Shown: positions 20,119 through 29,600, numbered from the stretch's first letter. The stretch: DNA of 64,000 nucleotides from Clostridiaceae bacterium (GCA_902363375.1 CABIZX010000001.1:930001-994000), one strand, 5' to 3'. Made by a program: numbers and translations. Notes: a model not told the origin generated them from the sequence alone.

Positions 20119-22593
20119 TTGAAAGAAACAATGAATAGAATTTTAGAGAAATATTATGGATATAAAAGCTTTAGAACAGGTCAACAGCAGGTTATAGAAT
20201 CTATTTTAAGAGGAGAAGATGTACTTACTATAATGTCTACAGGAAGTGGTAAATCTATATGCTATCAAGTACCTGCACTAATACTTCCAGGTTTAACTAT
20301 AGTAATATCACCTCTAATTTCCCTTATGAAGGATCAAGTGGATGCTATGAAGGAAATGGGAATACCTTGTAATTATATAAATAGTTCTTTAAGCAGTGAA
20401 GAGTTTGATGAAGTTTTAAATGGAATTAAGGAAGAAAAATATAAAATACTATATATAGCACCAGAGCGATTGGATAATGTAGAGTTTTACACTGTAATCT
20501 CAAGGGTTACTATTAGCCAAATAGCTGTAGATGAGGCCCATTGCGTTTCACAGTGGGGACATGATTTTAGAGCAAGTTATAAGAGAATTGCAGTATTTAT
20601 AGAAAGGCTCATGGTAAGACCCATAGTTACAGCATTTACTGCTACAGCATCAAAAGAAGTAAGACAAGATATAGTAAAACTTTTAAAACTTCAAAGTCCT
20701 AAAATATTTATAACTGGTTTTGATAGAGAAAATCTATCAATAAATGTAGTTAAGTCTGAAAATAAGAAGAAATATCTTTTTAAATTTATGGAAGATAATA
20801 AAGAAAGTTCTGGTATTATATATGGAGCCACTAGAAAAGAAGTAGACAATATTTATAAAGAGCTTTCTAGTAAGGGATATGATATAGCCAGATATCATGC
20901 TGGATTATCTGATGAAGAAAGAAAACAAAATCAAGAAGATTTTATTTATGATAGAGTTAAAATCATGGTAGCTACCAATGCCTTTGGTATGGGAATAGAT
21001 AAATCTAATATTAGATATGTAGTACACTATAATATGCCTAAAAATATTGAAGGATATTATCAAGAAATCGGAAGAGCTGGTAGAGACGGAGAAAAAAGCC
21101 AATGTATTTTATTATTTTCTCCAGGAGATATTCATGTTCAAAAGTATTTAATAGAGATGAGTATAGAAAATCCGGAGAGAAAAAGTAATCAATATAAAGC
21201 ATTGCAACAAATGGTGGATTTTGTTTATAGCAATGATTGCTATAGAAAATATATTCTAAATTACTTTGGAGAAAGCTATGATGAGGATTGCAATAACTGT
21301 AGTAATTGTTTAAACCAAGGTGATATAGTTGATAAAACTGTAGATGCTCAAAAGGTATTGTCTTGTATATATAGAATGAAGAGAAACTTTGGTTCTACTA
21401 TGCTAATAGATGTGCTTAGGGGATCTAAGAATAAGAAGGTTACAAGCTTTGACTTTCAACAGTTATCTACTTATGGTATTATGAAAGATTACTCTAGTGA
21501 AGAGTTAAAAAACTTTATAAATACTCTAATATCTCATGGATATATAAGTCAAATAGAAGGGGCTTATCCTGTCCTGGCTTTAAATAATAAATCCATGGCA
21601 GTACTTAGAGGGCAAGAAGTAGTACACTTTAAAGAGTTTAAAGTAAAGGTTACTGCAGAATCTAAAAATGAACTCTTTGATATACTAAAAGAACTTAGGT
21701 ACAACATGGCGAAGGAAGCTGGAATTCCTCCTTATATTATTTTTAGTGATGGAACACTTAGAGAGATGAGTATTAAGTATCCTAGAAATAAAGAAGACTT
21801 TTTAGATATATCTGGAGTAGGAGAGACAAAGTATAATAAATATGGCAAGGAATTTCAAAATGCAATCATAGAATACGTTAAAGAAAATAAATTAGAAGAA
21901 GTAAATAAAAATATTGATGATAATGTATATGAAGAAGCTAGTATAACTAAAATGGAGGAAGCACAGACATCTAATGAAGACTCAGAATATTTTTATGTAA
22001 ATACAGATAAAGAGCTATTTGGAAGATTATTACTATTGCGACAAGAGATGGGTAAAAAAGAAGGAACATCTCCACAACATATCATTGAAAAGAATACTCT
22101 TAAAGAGATAAGTGGAAGATATCCTAATACTCTAGAGGAGCTTAAGGATATAGGTGGTATGGGACCTAAGAAGATAGAAAGATATGGTGTAAGCTTAATT
22201 GAGGCTGTAAATGCTTATATTAAAGAGAAGGAAATAAACCCCCTATGGAAAGAAAAAAAGAGAAAAAAGTTAGTTATTGATGGAGATGAAAGGAAGAATA
22301 AAGAGATAGCTTTAGACATGTTAAATGAAGATATTGAAATTGAGGATATAGCAGAAGAGATAGAGGTATCTATTTCAACTATACTAGGCTATATAACAGA
22401 GTATATATGCGAATATGGTAAACCTAAGTTTTCGCTTGATTTAAATAGATTTTTTAATGAGGATGAGGAGAAAATTATAGTAGAAGTTTGTGAAAAGATA
22501 GGCTATGATAAAGTAAGTAAAATTAAGGCACAATTGCCTGAAACGATTAAATATGAAACTATAAGAGCTGTTATACTTAAAAATTATTTTTAA
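20119..22593 (+). CDS. recQ: ATP-dependent DNA helicase RecQ with tandem HRDC domains
   Basis: 3'-5' DNA helicase acting in recombination and replication-fork repair. The 824-aa protein has helicase domain 1 with Walker A TGSGKS (about residue 41) and DEAHCVSQWGHDFR, helicase domain 2 with QEIGRAGRDG, a zinc site of four cysteines (about 374-395, ending CNNCSNC), two HRDC domains (about 509-587 and 628-700), and a C-terminal helix-turn-helix region (about 726-824). Single-HRDC RecQ proteins are about 600 aa, so this is a long form. TTG start with AAGGGA nine bases upstream; an ATG four codons later is possible. Confidence 0.93.
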   Translation: MKETMNRILEKYYGYKSFRTGQQQVIESILRGEDVLTIMSTGSGKSICYQVPALILPGLTIVISPLISLMKDQVDAMKEMGIPCNYINSSLSSEEFDEVLNGIKEEKYKILYIAPERLDNVEFYTVISRVTISQIAVDEAHCVSQWGHDFRASYKRIAVFIERLMVRPIVTAFTATASKEVRQDIVKLLKLQSPKIFITGFDRENLSINVVKSENKKKYLFKFMEDNKESSGIIYGATRKEVDNIYKELSSKGYDIARYHAGLSDEERKQNQEDFIYDRVKIMVATNAFGMGIDKSNIRYVVHYNMPKNIEGYYQEIGRAGRDGEKSQCILLFSPGDIHVQKYLIEMSIENPERKSNQYKALQQMVDFVYSNDCYRKYILNYFGESYDEDCNNCSNCLNQGDIVDKTVDAQKVLSCIYRMKRNFGSTMLIDVLRGSKNKKVTSFDFQQLSTYGIMKDYSSEELKNFINTLISHGYISQIEGAYPVLALNNKSMAVLRGQEVVHFKEFKVKVTAESKNELFDILKELRYNMAKEAGIPPYIIFSDGTLREMSIKYPRNKEDFLDISGVGETKYNKYGKEFQNAIIEYVKENKLEEVNKNIDDNVYEEASITKMEEAQTSNEDSEYFYVNTDKELFGRLLLLRQEMGKKEGTSPQHIIEKNTLKEISGRYPNTLEELKDIGGMGPKKIERYGVSLIEAVNAYIKEKEINPLWKEKKRKKLVIDGDERKNKEIALDMLNEDIEIEDIAEEIEVSISTILGYITEYICEYGKPKFSLDLNRFFNEDEEKIIVEVCEKIGYDKVSKIKAQLPETIKYETIRAVILKNYF

Positions 22594-22604
22594 AGGAGGT
22601 TATT

Positions 22605-23432
22605 ATGGAAACTTTAAAATTTATAAAGATGCAAGGTGCAGGAAATAACTTTGTAGTATTTGAGGACATGGAAGAAAAATACAAAGACTTAAATAGTTTA
22701 GCTAAGAAGCTATGTGATAGAAATTTTGGAGTAGGTGGAGATGGAATATTAGTAGTAAGAAAAAGCAAAGTTGCTGATATTCAAATGATTATAATAAATA
22801 GTGATGGTTCCTATGCGGGTATGTGTGGAAATGGAATAAGGTGCTTTGGCAAATATGTATATGAAAATAATATAGTAGATAAGTCTAGTTTTACTGTAGA
22901 AACTGGTGATGGAATAAAAATTTGTGATTTGATTATTAAAGATGGAATAGTAGGAGCAGTCAAAATTAATATGGGAAGAGAAAGTTTTAATCCTAAACAT
23001 ATTCCTGCTTTATCAGAGGGAGAAATCATTGAAAAAGATATATATGCTAATAGTAAAGAGTATAATATAAGCTCTTTATTATTAGGAGTTCCCCATACAG
23101 TGATCATAACTAAAGATGGAGAGTTTTCAGTTGAAGAAGGGGCAGGTATAGAAAGGTATGAGTTGTTTCCACAGGGAACCAATGTTAACTTTTGTAGGAT
23201 AATAAATAAAGGGGAAATAAAGGTAAACACTTGGGAAAGAGGAGCAGGTCCAACGCTTGCCTGTGGAACAGGATGTTGCTCTTCTGTGGTGGTTTGTAAT
23301 AGATTAAATTTAGTAGATAAAAAGGTAAGAGTTATTGCTCCAGGAGGAATTTTAACTATAGAAATCACTGATAAAGGGATAATGATGACTGGACCAGCTG
23401 AGAATGTATTTAATGGAGAAATTGAAATATAG
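22605..23432 (+). CDS. dapF: Diaminopimelate epimerase DapF
   Basis: DapF converts LL- to meso-diaminopimelate, supplying both lysine synthesis and the wall residue used by MurE. The 275-aa protein has the GAGNNFVVFED start and the two catalytic cysteines: one in MCGNGIRC (about residue 73) and one in GPTLACGTGCC (about residue 220). The ribosome site AAAGGAGG is ideal and lies 12 nt after the recQ stop. A strong terminator follows. Confidence 0.95.
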   Translation: METLKFIKMQGAGNNFVVFEDMEEKYKDLNSLAKKLCDRNFGVGGDGILVVRKSKVADIQMIIINSDGSYAGMCGNGIRCFGKYVYENNIVDKSSFTVETGDGIKICDLIIKDGIVGAVKINMGRESFNPKHIPALSEGEIIEKDIYANSKEYNISSLLLGVPHTVIITKDGEFSVEEGAGIERYELFPQGTNVNFCRIINKGEIKVNTWERGAGPTLACGTGCCSSVVVCNRLNLVDKKVRVIAPGGILTIEITDKGIMMTGPAENVFNGEIEI

Positions 23433-23438
23433 CAGTTA

Positions 23439-23496
23439 AAAATGAGACAATCTTAAAATAAATTTAGTTATTTTAAGATTATCTCATTTTTTATTT
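23439..23496 (+). terminator. Intrinsic terminator after dapF
   Basis: Long stem of about 22 bp with one mismatch (23439-23461 with 23470-23492) and a T-rich tail. It separates dapF from the pilus cluster. Confidence 0.88.
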
Positions 23497-23587
23497 ATTT
23501 TTAAGGATTATATTACAAATAAATGGTAATAATCATATCTAAGATATAAGGTGTTACTAATTTAAACACATTTAAGGAGAGAGATTT

Positions 23588-25093
23588 GTGATTAATACAA
23601 TAGACTTAGATACTATTCAGATAAATATAAAGGCTATGTCTATACTTTCTAAGGAATTATGTGAAGAGTATAGCATATTACCTTATGACATAAAGGATAA
23701 TCATATATATTTAGCCACATTTAAAGAACATTCCCAAGATGAGATTAATAGATTGGAATTTATAATAAAGAAAAAAGTAATACTTAACTTATGTAGTATA
23801 GAACAATTCCATGTTTATTTAAGTAAGTATTATGAAGAAATCTATAGAAAACAAATAGTTAAAGAAATTAGGAGTGAAGAACAGGTAAAGGATAAAATAC
23901 ATAGCGAAGTCAAGGGGCCTATCATATCTTTAGTAAATTCTATTTTTCGAGAAGCAATAGAAAAGGGTGCTAGTGATATTCATATAGAACCAAGGAAGGA
24001 TTCTATTGTAATTAGATATAGAGTTGATGGAATTCTAAATATCTTTAGCACTTTACCGAAAAAGCTCTACGATGTTATCTCAACTAGGATAAAGGTTATG
24101 GCTAATATGGATATTACCAATAAATATGCACCTAACGATGGAGAAATAAATCTTCAGATAGATAATTATGAATATGATTTAAGAATATCTACTATGCCTA
24201 CTGTCAATGGAGAAAAGTTTGTCATAAGAATATTACAAAGGAATGCAGAGTTACTAAATATTAGTAAATTGGGCTTTTCTAATAAAGATTATAGAATACT
24301 AAAAAATGTATTGAGATTTAAGCAAGGACTAATTATAATTACAGGTCCTACAGGAAGTGGTAAAACCACCACGTTATATTCTATGATAAGAGAATTAAAT
24401 GATAAATATAAAAATATAGTTACTGTTGAAAAACCTGTGGAATGTGAGGTTGAAGGTATAAATCAGGTTTCAATTAATGACTCGGGAATAACTTACAGTA
24501 ATATATTAAAAGCAGTACTAAGACAAGATCCAGATGTGATAATGGTAGGAGAAATTATAGATAAGGAGACTGCAGAAGTTGCAATTAGAGCATCCTTAAC
24601 AGGACACTTAGTTTTAACAACTTTACATACTAACGATGCTAGTAGTGTTATTGATAGATTGACTAATATGGGAATAGATAGAGAGATAATTAAAAGCTCT
24701 CTTGTGCTTGTAATAGCTCAAAGACTAACAAGGCTCATATGTAGAGAATGTAAAGTCAAGTATAAGCTGTCTAAAGCAGAGAAGAAAATTATGTCATTAA
24801 ACAATATTGAAGAAGGCTATAAGGGAGAGGGGTGTATTAAATGTAATAGTACTGGATATAAAGGTAGAACTGTAGCTTATGAAATTATGATTATGGGAAC
24901 TAAATTGAAGGATTACATGGAAAATGGAGATAGCAATATTTTAAGAAATATAGCAATAGAAGAAGGCATGGTTACAATGGATGAATATTTTAAAAAGTTA
25001 GTTAGAGATGGGAGTACAACAGTGGAGGAATACCATGGAAATATGCAGGTCTATAATATTGAAAAAGCTTTGGGAGTAGATTATGGAATTTAA
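23588..25093 (+). CDS. pilB: Type IV pilus / type II secretion assembly ATPase (PilB/GspE/ComGA)
   Basis: This cytoplasmic hexameric ATPase drives polymerisation of pilin subunits. The 501-aa protein has a short MshEN-like N-terminal part, Walker A GPTGSGKTTT (about residue 253), an Asp box, Walker B with DPDVIMVGEI, the His box TGHLVLTTLHTNDA, and a zinc-binding CxxC pair (CREC about 384; CIKC about 416) typical of extension ATPases rather than PilT. The usual GEIRD appears as GEIID. GTG start with AAGGAG upstream. It overlaps pilC by 11 nt. Confidence 0.92.
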   Translation: MINTIDLDTIQINIKAMSILSKELCEEYSILPYDIKDNHIYLATFKEHSQDEINRLEFIIKKKVILNLCSIEQFHVYLSKYYEEIYRKQIVKEIRSEEQVKDKIHSEVKGPIISLVNSIFREAIEKGASDIHIEPRKDSIVIRYRVDGILNIFSTLPKKLYDVISTRIKVMANMDITNKYAPNDGEINLQIDNYEYDLRISTMPTVNGEKFVIRILQRNAELLNISKLGFSNKDYRILKNVLRFKQGLIIITGPTGSGKTTTLYSMIRELNDKYKNIVTVEKPVECEVEGINQVSINDSGITYSNILKAVLRQDPDVIMVGEIIDKETAEVAIRASLTGHLVLTTLHTNDASSVIDRLTNMGIDREIIKSSLVLVIAQRLTRLICRECKVKYKLSKAEKKIMSLNNIEEGYKGEGCIKCNSTGYKGRTVAYEIMIMGTKLKDYMENGDSNILRNIAIEEGMVTMDEYFKKLVRDGSTTVEEYHGNMQVYNIEKALGVDYGI

Positions 25094-26279
25094 ATATAAA
25101 GGTATAAATAAAAATGGAAAGAGTGTAACCGGAAAAATTTTAGTAGATAATCAATGGAATTTAATTAAAAGGTTAGAGAATGAAGAAATTTATTGTATTA
25201 AGTATAAAGAAACTGGCAAAGTAAGGACTAAACTAATAAATAGAAAAATCTCAGAGAAAAATTTATCAGCCTTTTGTAGAAATTTGAAGAATAATTTGAA
25301 AGCAGGAATTCCTTTGATTGGTGCTTTAAGCTTAATAGAAGAACATGTGGAAAATAAAGATTTAAGTAAAATTATAAAGCGTATTATTGAGAATATAAAA
25401 AAAGGATTATCATTTACTGAAAGCTTAGAGAAACATAAAACTGTATTTCCAGAGTTTTTTATAACTTTAGTACGATTTGGAGAGGAGAGTGGTAAGTTAC
25501 AACAAGTGCTAGAGTTTATGGATAAGTATTACATGAAAGAATATAAACGGAGAAGGAAGATTGTTAGTATAAGCATATATCCTATATCAATATTTATAGG
25601 TGCATTGATTATGGGAATGTTAGCAATTTGTAAATTAATACCTACATTTCTTTCTTCTATAAATATGGATAATATGGAACTACCTTATATAACAAAAGTA
25701 TACATGGGTATAGGAAAGGGATTAAATACAATAGGTATATTTATTATACCTATTGGCATGGGAATTTTTATAGGTATAAATTTTTTTTATGATTATTTAA
25801 AGAAAAAAGGCATAACTTATAGTTTTAAGTACCAAAATCCATTAATGAAAAGATTAGAGATAAATAGATTTTGCTGTAAGTTTACCATGGCCATGTCAAT
25901 GATGATAAGTAGTGGAATTGATATAAAGACCTCTTTAATTATACTAAAGAACTGTGAGAATAGTGACTATATTTCAAACAGGCTAAATGATTGTATTGAA
26001 GGAATAGAAAAAGGCGATAGTCTTTATGAAGGAATGAGGAAATGTGATGTATTTCCAAAGTATTTTTTATCTACAATACATATAGGAGAAATTAATGGAA
26101 GTCTTGAGGAAGTGCTGTATTCATGCAATGAAGTTTTTGAAGAAGAGCTTCAAGGGAGATTAGATAGAATGACATCTCTAGCGGAGCCTTTAATAATGAT
26201 TTTTGTAGGTATATTTATAGGATCTATTATAATGGCAATTGCACTTCCACTATTCAGTATGTATAATATTAAATTTTAA
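25083..26279 (+). CDS. pilC: Type IV pilus inner-membrane platform protein (PilC/GspF/ComGB)
   Basis: This is the membrane platform that couples the ATPase to pilin assembly. The 398 aa show two GspF repeats: one around residues 60-185 (FCRNLKNNLKAGIPL...ESGKL) and one around 260-390 (FCCKFTMAMSMMISSGIDI...GEINGSL), each followed by TM helices. The N-terminal FKYKGINKNGK strand is typical. It overlaps pilB by 11 nt and sits 14 nt before the first prepilin, so the machine and its subunits are one transcript. Confidence 0.92.
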   Translation: MEFKYKGINKNGKSVTGKILVDNQWNLIKRLENEEIYCIKYKETGKVRTKLINRKISEKNLSAFCRNLKNNLKAGIPLIGALSLIEEHVENKDLSKIIKRIIENIKKGLSFTESLEKHKTVFPEFFITLVRFGEESGKLQQVLEFMDKYYMKEYKRRRKIVSISIYPISIFIGALIMGMLAICKLIPTFLSSINMDNMELPYITKVYMGIGKGLNTIGIFIIPIGMGIFIGINFFYDYLKKKGITYSFKYQNPLMKRLEINRFCCKFTMAMSMMISSGIDIKTSLIILKNCENSDYISNRLNDCIEGIEKGDSLYEGMRKCDVFPKYFLSTIHIGEINGSLEEVLYSCNEVFEEELQGRLDRMTSLAEPLIMIFVGIFIGSIIMAIALPLFSMYNIKF

Positions 26280-26293
26280 AAAAGGTAAATGTT

Positions 26294-26737
26294 ATGAAGA
26301 ACAAAGGATTTACACTTATAGAATTAATTGTTGTACTAGGGATATTATCAATAGTGACCTTTACTATATATCCATATATAAATTCATATGAAGAAAAGAA
26401 GTTAGCTATGGAAATGGAACAAGGAGTTAATGGGGTAATTGAATTTATTAATGGTAGTAAAATCTATGCTAGAAGTAATTATAGTAAAGAAAAGTTAGTA
26501 AGGTTAGTTATGGAAAGTAAACGATTAACTTTATATCATGGAATAAATAAAATATACAGCTATACATTACCCGAATCCTTATGGATACATATCCAAAATG
26601 ATTCTAGTATAACTATTTACTTGGATATAGACGGTAATACGTCTTTGGGTAGAACTATTAATTTATATAATTCAAAAGGAAATCATGAAGTTATTACTAT
26701 AAAGGTGGGAACAGATTATGTTAGTAAGAAAAAGTAG
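26294..26737 (+). CDS. Type IV prepilin-like protein (GspG/H or ComGC/D-like)
   Basis: A 147-aa class III prepilin. The five-residue leader MKNKG is followed by FTLIE, with cleavage after G5 and glutamate at +5 of the mature protein, then a hydrophobic helix (about residues 7-27) that serves as membrane anchor and assembly core. The rest is a small beta-rich domain resembling GspH/FimT minor pilins. It needs a prepilin peptidase (PilD/ComC), which is not encoded in this window. Overlaps the next gene by 20 nt. Confidence 0.85.
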   Translation: MKNKGFTLIELIVVLGILSIVTFTIYPYINSYEEKKLAMEMEQGVNGVIEFINGSKIYARSNYSKEKLVRLVMESKRLTLYHGINKIYSYTLPESLWIHIQNDSSITIYLDIDGNTSLGRTINLYNSKGNHEVITIKVGTDYVSKKK

Positions 26738-27161
26738 AGGAAATACTCTAATTGAAACTATATTAAGTATGTTAATTTTGTCTACCATATTGATGGGAAT
26801 ATTTAACTTCTATAGAGTTAAAGAAATAAGTGAAGAGGCAGAAAAACAGGAAATGAAAGCTACTTATCAAATTGATGCAGTCAAAAAACTAATTCTATGT
26901 AATATGTCTTACAAAGAAATAGAAGATACCTTAGTTCAGAGAAATAGATTTATAAATAGTAATTATCTATCTAATGATAACCTATCTAGAAGTGATATAA
27001 AAGAAATTATGAAAACTAATGTAGAAGAATATCCTTGTATTATGTTAACCGGATATGAGGAAATTAATGAAGAGGTTATAAAAATAAAAGTTTCATATAT
27101 ATTTCAAGATAAAAGGGAGATAGAGCATGTATTTTACAAGGGAAACTATGAAAAAGTTTAA
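26718..27161 (+). CDS. Type IV prepilin-like minor pilin (PilV/GspI-like)
   Basis: A 147-aa prepilin with an eight-residue basic leader ending RG, then NTLIE (glutamate at +5) and a hydrophobic helix (about residues 9-28). The mature N-terminal residue would be asparagine instead of the usual phenylalanine. The small remainder has no recognisable domain. Its position second among the prepilins suggests a PilV/GspI-type minor subunit; this is inference. It overlaps both neighbouring genes, typical of tightly coupled minor-pilin operons. Confidence 0.78.
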   Translation: MLVRKSRGNTLIETILSMLILSTILMGIFNFYRVKEISEEAEKQEMKATYQIDAVKKLILCNMSYKEIEDTLVQRNRFINSNYLSNDNLSRSDIKEIMKTNVEEYPCIMLTGYEEINEEVIKIKVSYIFQDKREIEHVFYKGNYEKV

Positions 27162-27585
27162 AGGCGTAACTTTATTAGAATTATTAATAGCTTTAAGTAT
27201 TTCTTCATTGATAGTTACAGTTATTATCACCAGCTATGGACTTTTTATAAAAAACTATAAAGAAAATGTACATTATTCTAGTGAGATAACAGGAGTTTAT
27301 GAGGCCCTAATGTATATTGATAATCAAGTTAACTACACTGGAGAAGGCTGTTTTCTTAGAGATGGAGATATAATTATTCCTACATCTGTAGGAGAGGATT
27401 ACATTTCTCTGGATCAAGATGAGCTTAGAGTTTTCTATAAGAATAGATCTACTATAGGACATACGTATCAACCACTAATGTATGGAGTAAAAGAATTCTC
27501 AGTGATTGAAAATGGAAAGGTTTTATTTGTAAAAATAATTACTAATAAAGGTGTTAGTGGAGTGAGAGCAATTGGAAAGATATAA
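27127..27585 (+). CDS. Type IV prepilin-like minor pilin (PilW/GspJ-like)
   Basis: A 152-aa prepilin with the motif KFKG-VTLLE followed by a hydrophobic helix, glutamate at +5. Two starts are possible: ATG 27127 (GGGAG seven bases upstream, 13-residue leader) or ATG 27148 (six-residue leader); the first has the better ribosome site. The mature domain includes a stretch with YVEALMYIDNQVNY-like sequence and beta strands as in PilW/GspJ. It overlaps the previous gene by 35 nt and the next by 14 nt. Confidence 0.78.
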   Translation: MYFTRETMKKFKGVTLLELLIALSISSLIVTVIITSYGLFIKNYKENVHYSSEITGVYEALMYIDNQVNYTGEGCFLRDGDIIIPTSVGEDYISLDQDELRVFYKNRSTIGHTYQPLMYGVKEFSVIENGKVLFVKIITNKGVSGVRAIGKI

Positions 27586-28006
27586 AATTAAGTTCTATAA
27601 AGGTGAAAACAGAAAAAAGGGATGGATATTAACTTATGTAGTAGTAATATCTATGCTTGTTTCTCTTATGAGTTTCTACTTAATGAAATCCTTTGAAAAT
27701 AGAAATTTTTATATGAGTAATTATAAATCATATAATCTAAAGGAAGATACTGATTATAAGTATAGAGAAAATATCATGGTTAACTTTAATAAATATGTAT
27801 TATCAGACTTAGAAAATATAAAAAAGAATACTGCAGAGAAGTATTTTGAAGGTAAGAAAGGAGAAAAATTAGTTAGTTATAAGGAAAGTTATATAACATA
27901 TGATCCAAATAAAAGAGCTTTTAAAATTAATGGATTAAAGCGAAATTACACATTTACTATGGACATTAATTTAGATAAAGTAATATATAACTTTAAGAGT
28001 TTCTAA
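27572..28006 (+). CDS. Pilin-like membrane protein without Glu5 (PilX/GspK/ComGG-like)
   Basis: A 144-aa protein with a basic N terminus, KKGW and one hydrophobic helix (about residues 17-40), then a soluble lysine-rich domain. It looks like a prepilin whose +5 residue is Tyr, not Glu. Lack of Glu5 is characteristic of the tip subunit GspK/PilX, and the fourth place in the minor-pilin row fits that. The start is a TTG at 27572 with GGAG nine bases upstream; no better start is in frame. Assignment is by position and topology. Confidence 0.62.
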   Translation: MERYKIKFYKGENRKKGWILTYVVVISMLVSLMSFYLMKSFENRNFYMSNYKSYNLKEDTDYKYRENIMVNFNKYVLSDLENIKKNTAEKYFEGKKGEKLVSYKESYITYDPNKRAFKINGLKRNYTFTMDINLDKVIYNFKSF

Positions 28007-28022
28007 TGTAGAGGAATAGATC

Positions 28023-28733
28023 ATGAGAAAAAAGTATTTAATTGAAATAAATGGAGAAGAAATAAAAATAATAAAAGAAGATATGAGGCATTTAAAAAAG
28101 AAGAAAAATTTTTATTGTAATTATGACAATAAAGATAGTGATATTGGAATTAAAAAGATATTGAAAAGAAGTAATTTAAATGTGATTTTAGAAGGAGAAG
28201 AGATATTTATACATAGAGCTTCTATACCTAAAATGAGCAAAACTAATATAGAGTTACTGATAAAAAATAAAGTTATAGAAATTTTTCATAATATAGAAAA
28301 TATTATTTTTACCTATAAAATTATCAGTAGAAAAAGAAAAAAAATAGAGATAATTATATATTGTATAAATATTAAAGATTCTATTTTTATGAGAGAGAAA
28401 GTATTTGAAGATTCAACTATTAAATCAGTTATACCTATACAACAATTATATATAGATAAGTATAGTAAAAAAATGAAGAATATAGATTACACTATGATTA
28501 TATATAGAAATAAATATGTTTATATTGCTGAAGTAAAAAATAATATCTTATCTAAAAATAAAGTTATAAGTAAATTTGAGGAAGATAGCAATTTGGAGAC
28601 CTTAGAGTTTTTAAAATCCATTAATGATAAAGATAATAAAAAGGGAATTTATATTATTAATGAAGATATAAGAGAAAATATAAAAATTGCTAATTTTTAT
28701 GAAATTAAAAGAGAGTTTTCAATTAACTGTTAA
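28023..28733 (+). CDS. PilM/GspL-like cytoplasmic pilus assembly protein (tentative)
   Basis: A 236-aa, very lysine- and isoleucine-rich soluble protein with no signal or TM segment. It starts with KKYLIEINGEEIKII, resembling the first strands of the actin-like PilM fold, and is followed by two small proteins with one TM helix each, which is the PilM-PilN-PilO order. Clear actin-type phosphate motifs are not evident and it is shorter than PilM (about 350 aa), so only a reduced version is suggested. Fold is inferred from context. Confidence 0.5.
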   Translation: MRKKYLIEINGEEIKIIKEDMRHLKKKKNFYCNYDNKDSDIGIKKILKRSNLNVILEGEEIFIHRASIPKMSKTNIELLIKNKVIEIFHNIENIIFTYKIISRKRKKIEIIIYCINIKDSIFMREKVFEDSTIKSVIPIQQLYIDKYSKKMKNIDYTMIIYRNKYVYIAEVKNNILSKNKVISKFEEDSNLETLEFLKSINDKDNKKGIYIINEDIRENIKIANFYEIKREFSINC

Positions 28734-28755
28734 TTAATATAAAGAGGAGGAAATT

Positions 28756-29193
28756 ATGAAGTTAGGGTATTATCCTCAATGGTATTTAAAGACCTTAAGT
28801 TCCACATACAAGAAAAATATAAGAAGGACTATAGTATATTTCTTTATATTTTTTATATTTATTTCTATAGGAATAATAGAAAATCATAATAAAGAAATAA
28901 GCATGAAAGATAATATGAAAGCAAGTAAAATAGGTGAGATAGATAATAAAGATATTACTGCCTACACATATAACTATATATACAATGTAATTTCAAAAGA
29001 TAACCTTAAGATTACTAGCATGAGTATAGATCTAGACAATATAATGCTTAACATAAAAATTGCAGACAAAGAGGATTATTCAAAATCTATTAAAGTGTTA
29101 GAAGAAAAGTTTTCTATTACTGAAGTTTCGTCTATTATTCAAGAAGAGGAGGAGCTCTACTTTAGAGCTAGAGTGAACATTAATGGATACTAG
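28756..29193 (+). CDS. PilN-like single-TM pilus assembly protein (tentative)
   Basis: A 145-aa protein with a basic cytoplasmic tail (about residues 1-25), one TM helix (about 26-42), and an extracytoplasmic domain. The N-terminal PQWYLKTLS tail recalls the PilN motif that binds PilM, although the canonical INLLP is missing. A GAGGAGG ribosome site precedes the ATG. It overlaps the next gene by 11 nt. The assignment rests mainly on order and topology. Confidence 0.5.
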   Translation: MKLGYYPQWYLKTLSSTYKKNIRRTIVYFFIFFIFISIGIIENHNKEISMKDNMKASKIGEIDNKDITAYTYNYIYNVISKDNLKITSMSIDLDNIMLNIKIADKEDYSKSIKVLEEKFSITEVSSIIQEEEELYFRARVNINGY

Positions 29194-29572
29194 ATTATAT
29201 AAATTAATTAATCTGATAATAGCCATAATTACTATTATACTTTTATTTATTTATGTAAATACACAAATCAGGGTACAATATACTAAAAGCGGTAAGGATT
29301 CAACAATTAATTATGAAGAATCAAAAAGTAGTAATGAGTTTAAGCTTGAGGAGTTTTTTAATAAAATAAAGGAATATGAAGACGTTTCTTTAAATGATAT
29401 AATCATCTATGATTCTTGGGGTGAGGTTACCGTTAAGTGTAAGGGTGATTTTACTACTTTTAAACAATTAATTGATTCAATAAATCATATGGAAGAGATA
29501 AAAGAAATTAAATCTTTATTGATAGAGGGTAACTTTTGTAGTTTTACGGTTATATTTAACACAAGGATTTAA
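29183..29572 (+). CDS. PilO-like single-TM pilus assembly protein (tentative)
   Basis: A 129-aa protein with a short cytoplasmic start, one TM helix (about residues 8-26), and a small ferredoxin-like outside domain: residues about 75-125 (VTVKCKGDFTTFKQLIDSINHM) read like the PilO/PilN core repeat strand-helix. It is the last gene of the pilus cluster. No PilT, PilQ, PilD or major pilin follows. Confidence 0.5.
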   Translation: MDTRLYKLINLIIAIITIILLFIYVNTQIRVQYTKSGKDSTINYEESKSSNEFKLEEFFNKIKEYEDVSLNDIIIYDSWGEVTVKCKGDFTTFKQLIDSINHMEEIKEIKSLLIEGNFCSFTVIFNTRI

Positions 29573-29600
29573 AAACTGCTAAGGCTACTGACAGTATAGT

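Noticed and set aside
22811..23368. 185-codon frame antisense to dapF
   Set aside because: It lies wholly within dapF, whose catalytic motifs are intact, and has no ribosome site or family resemblance.
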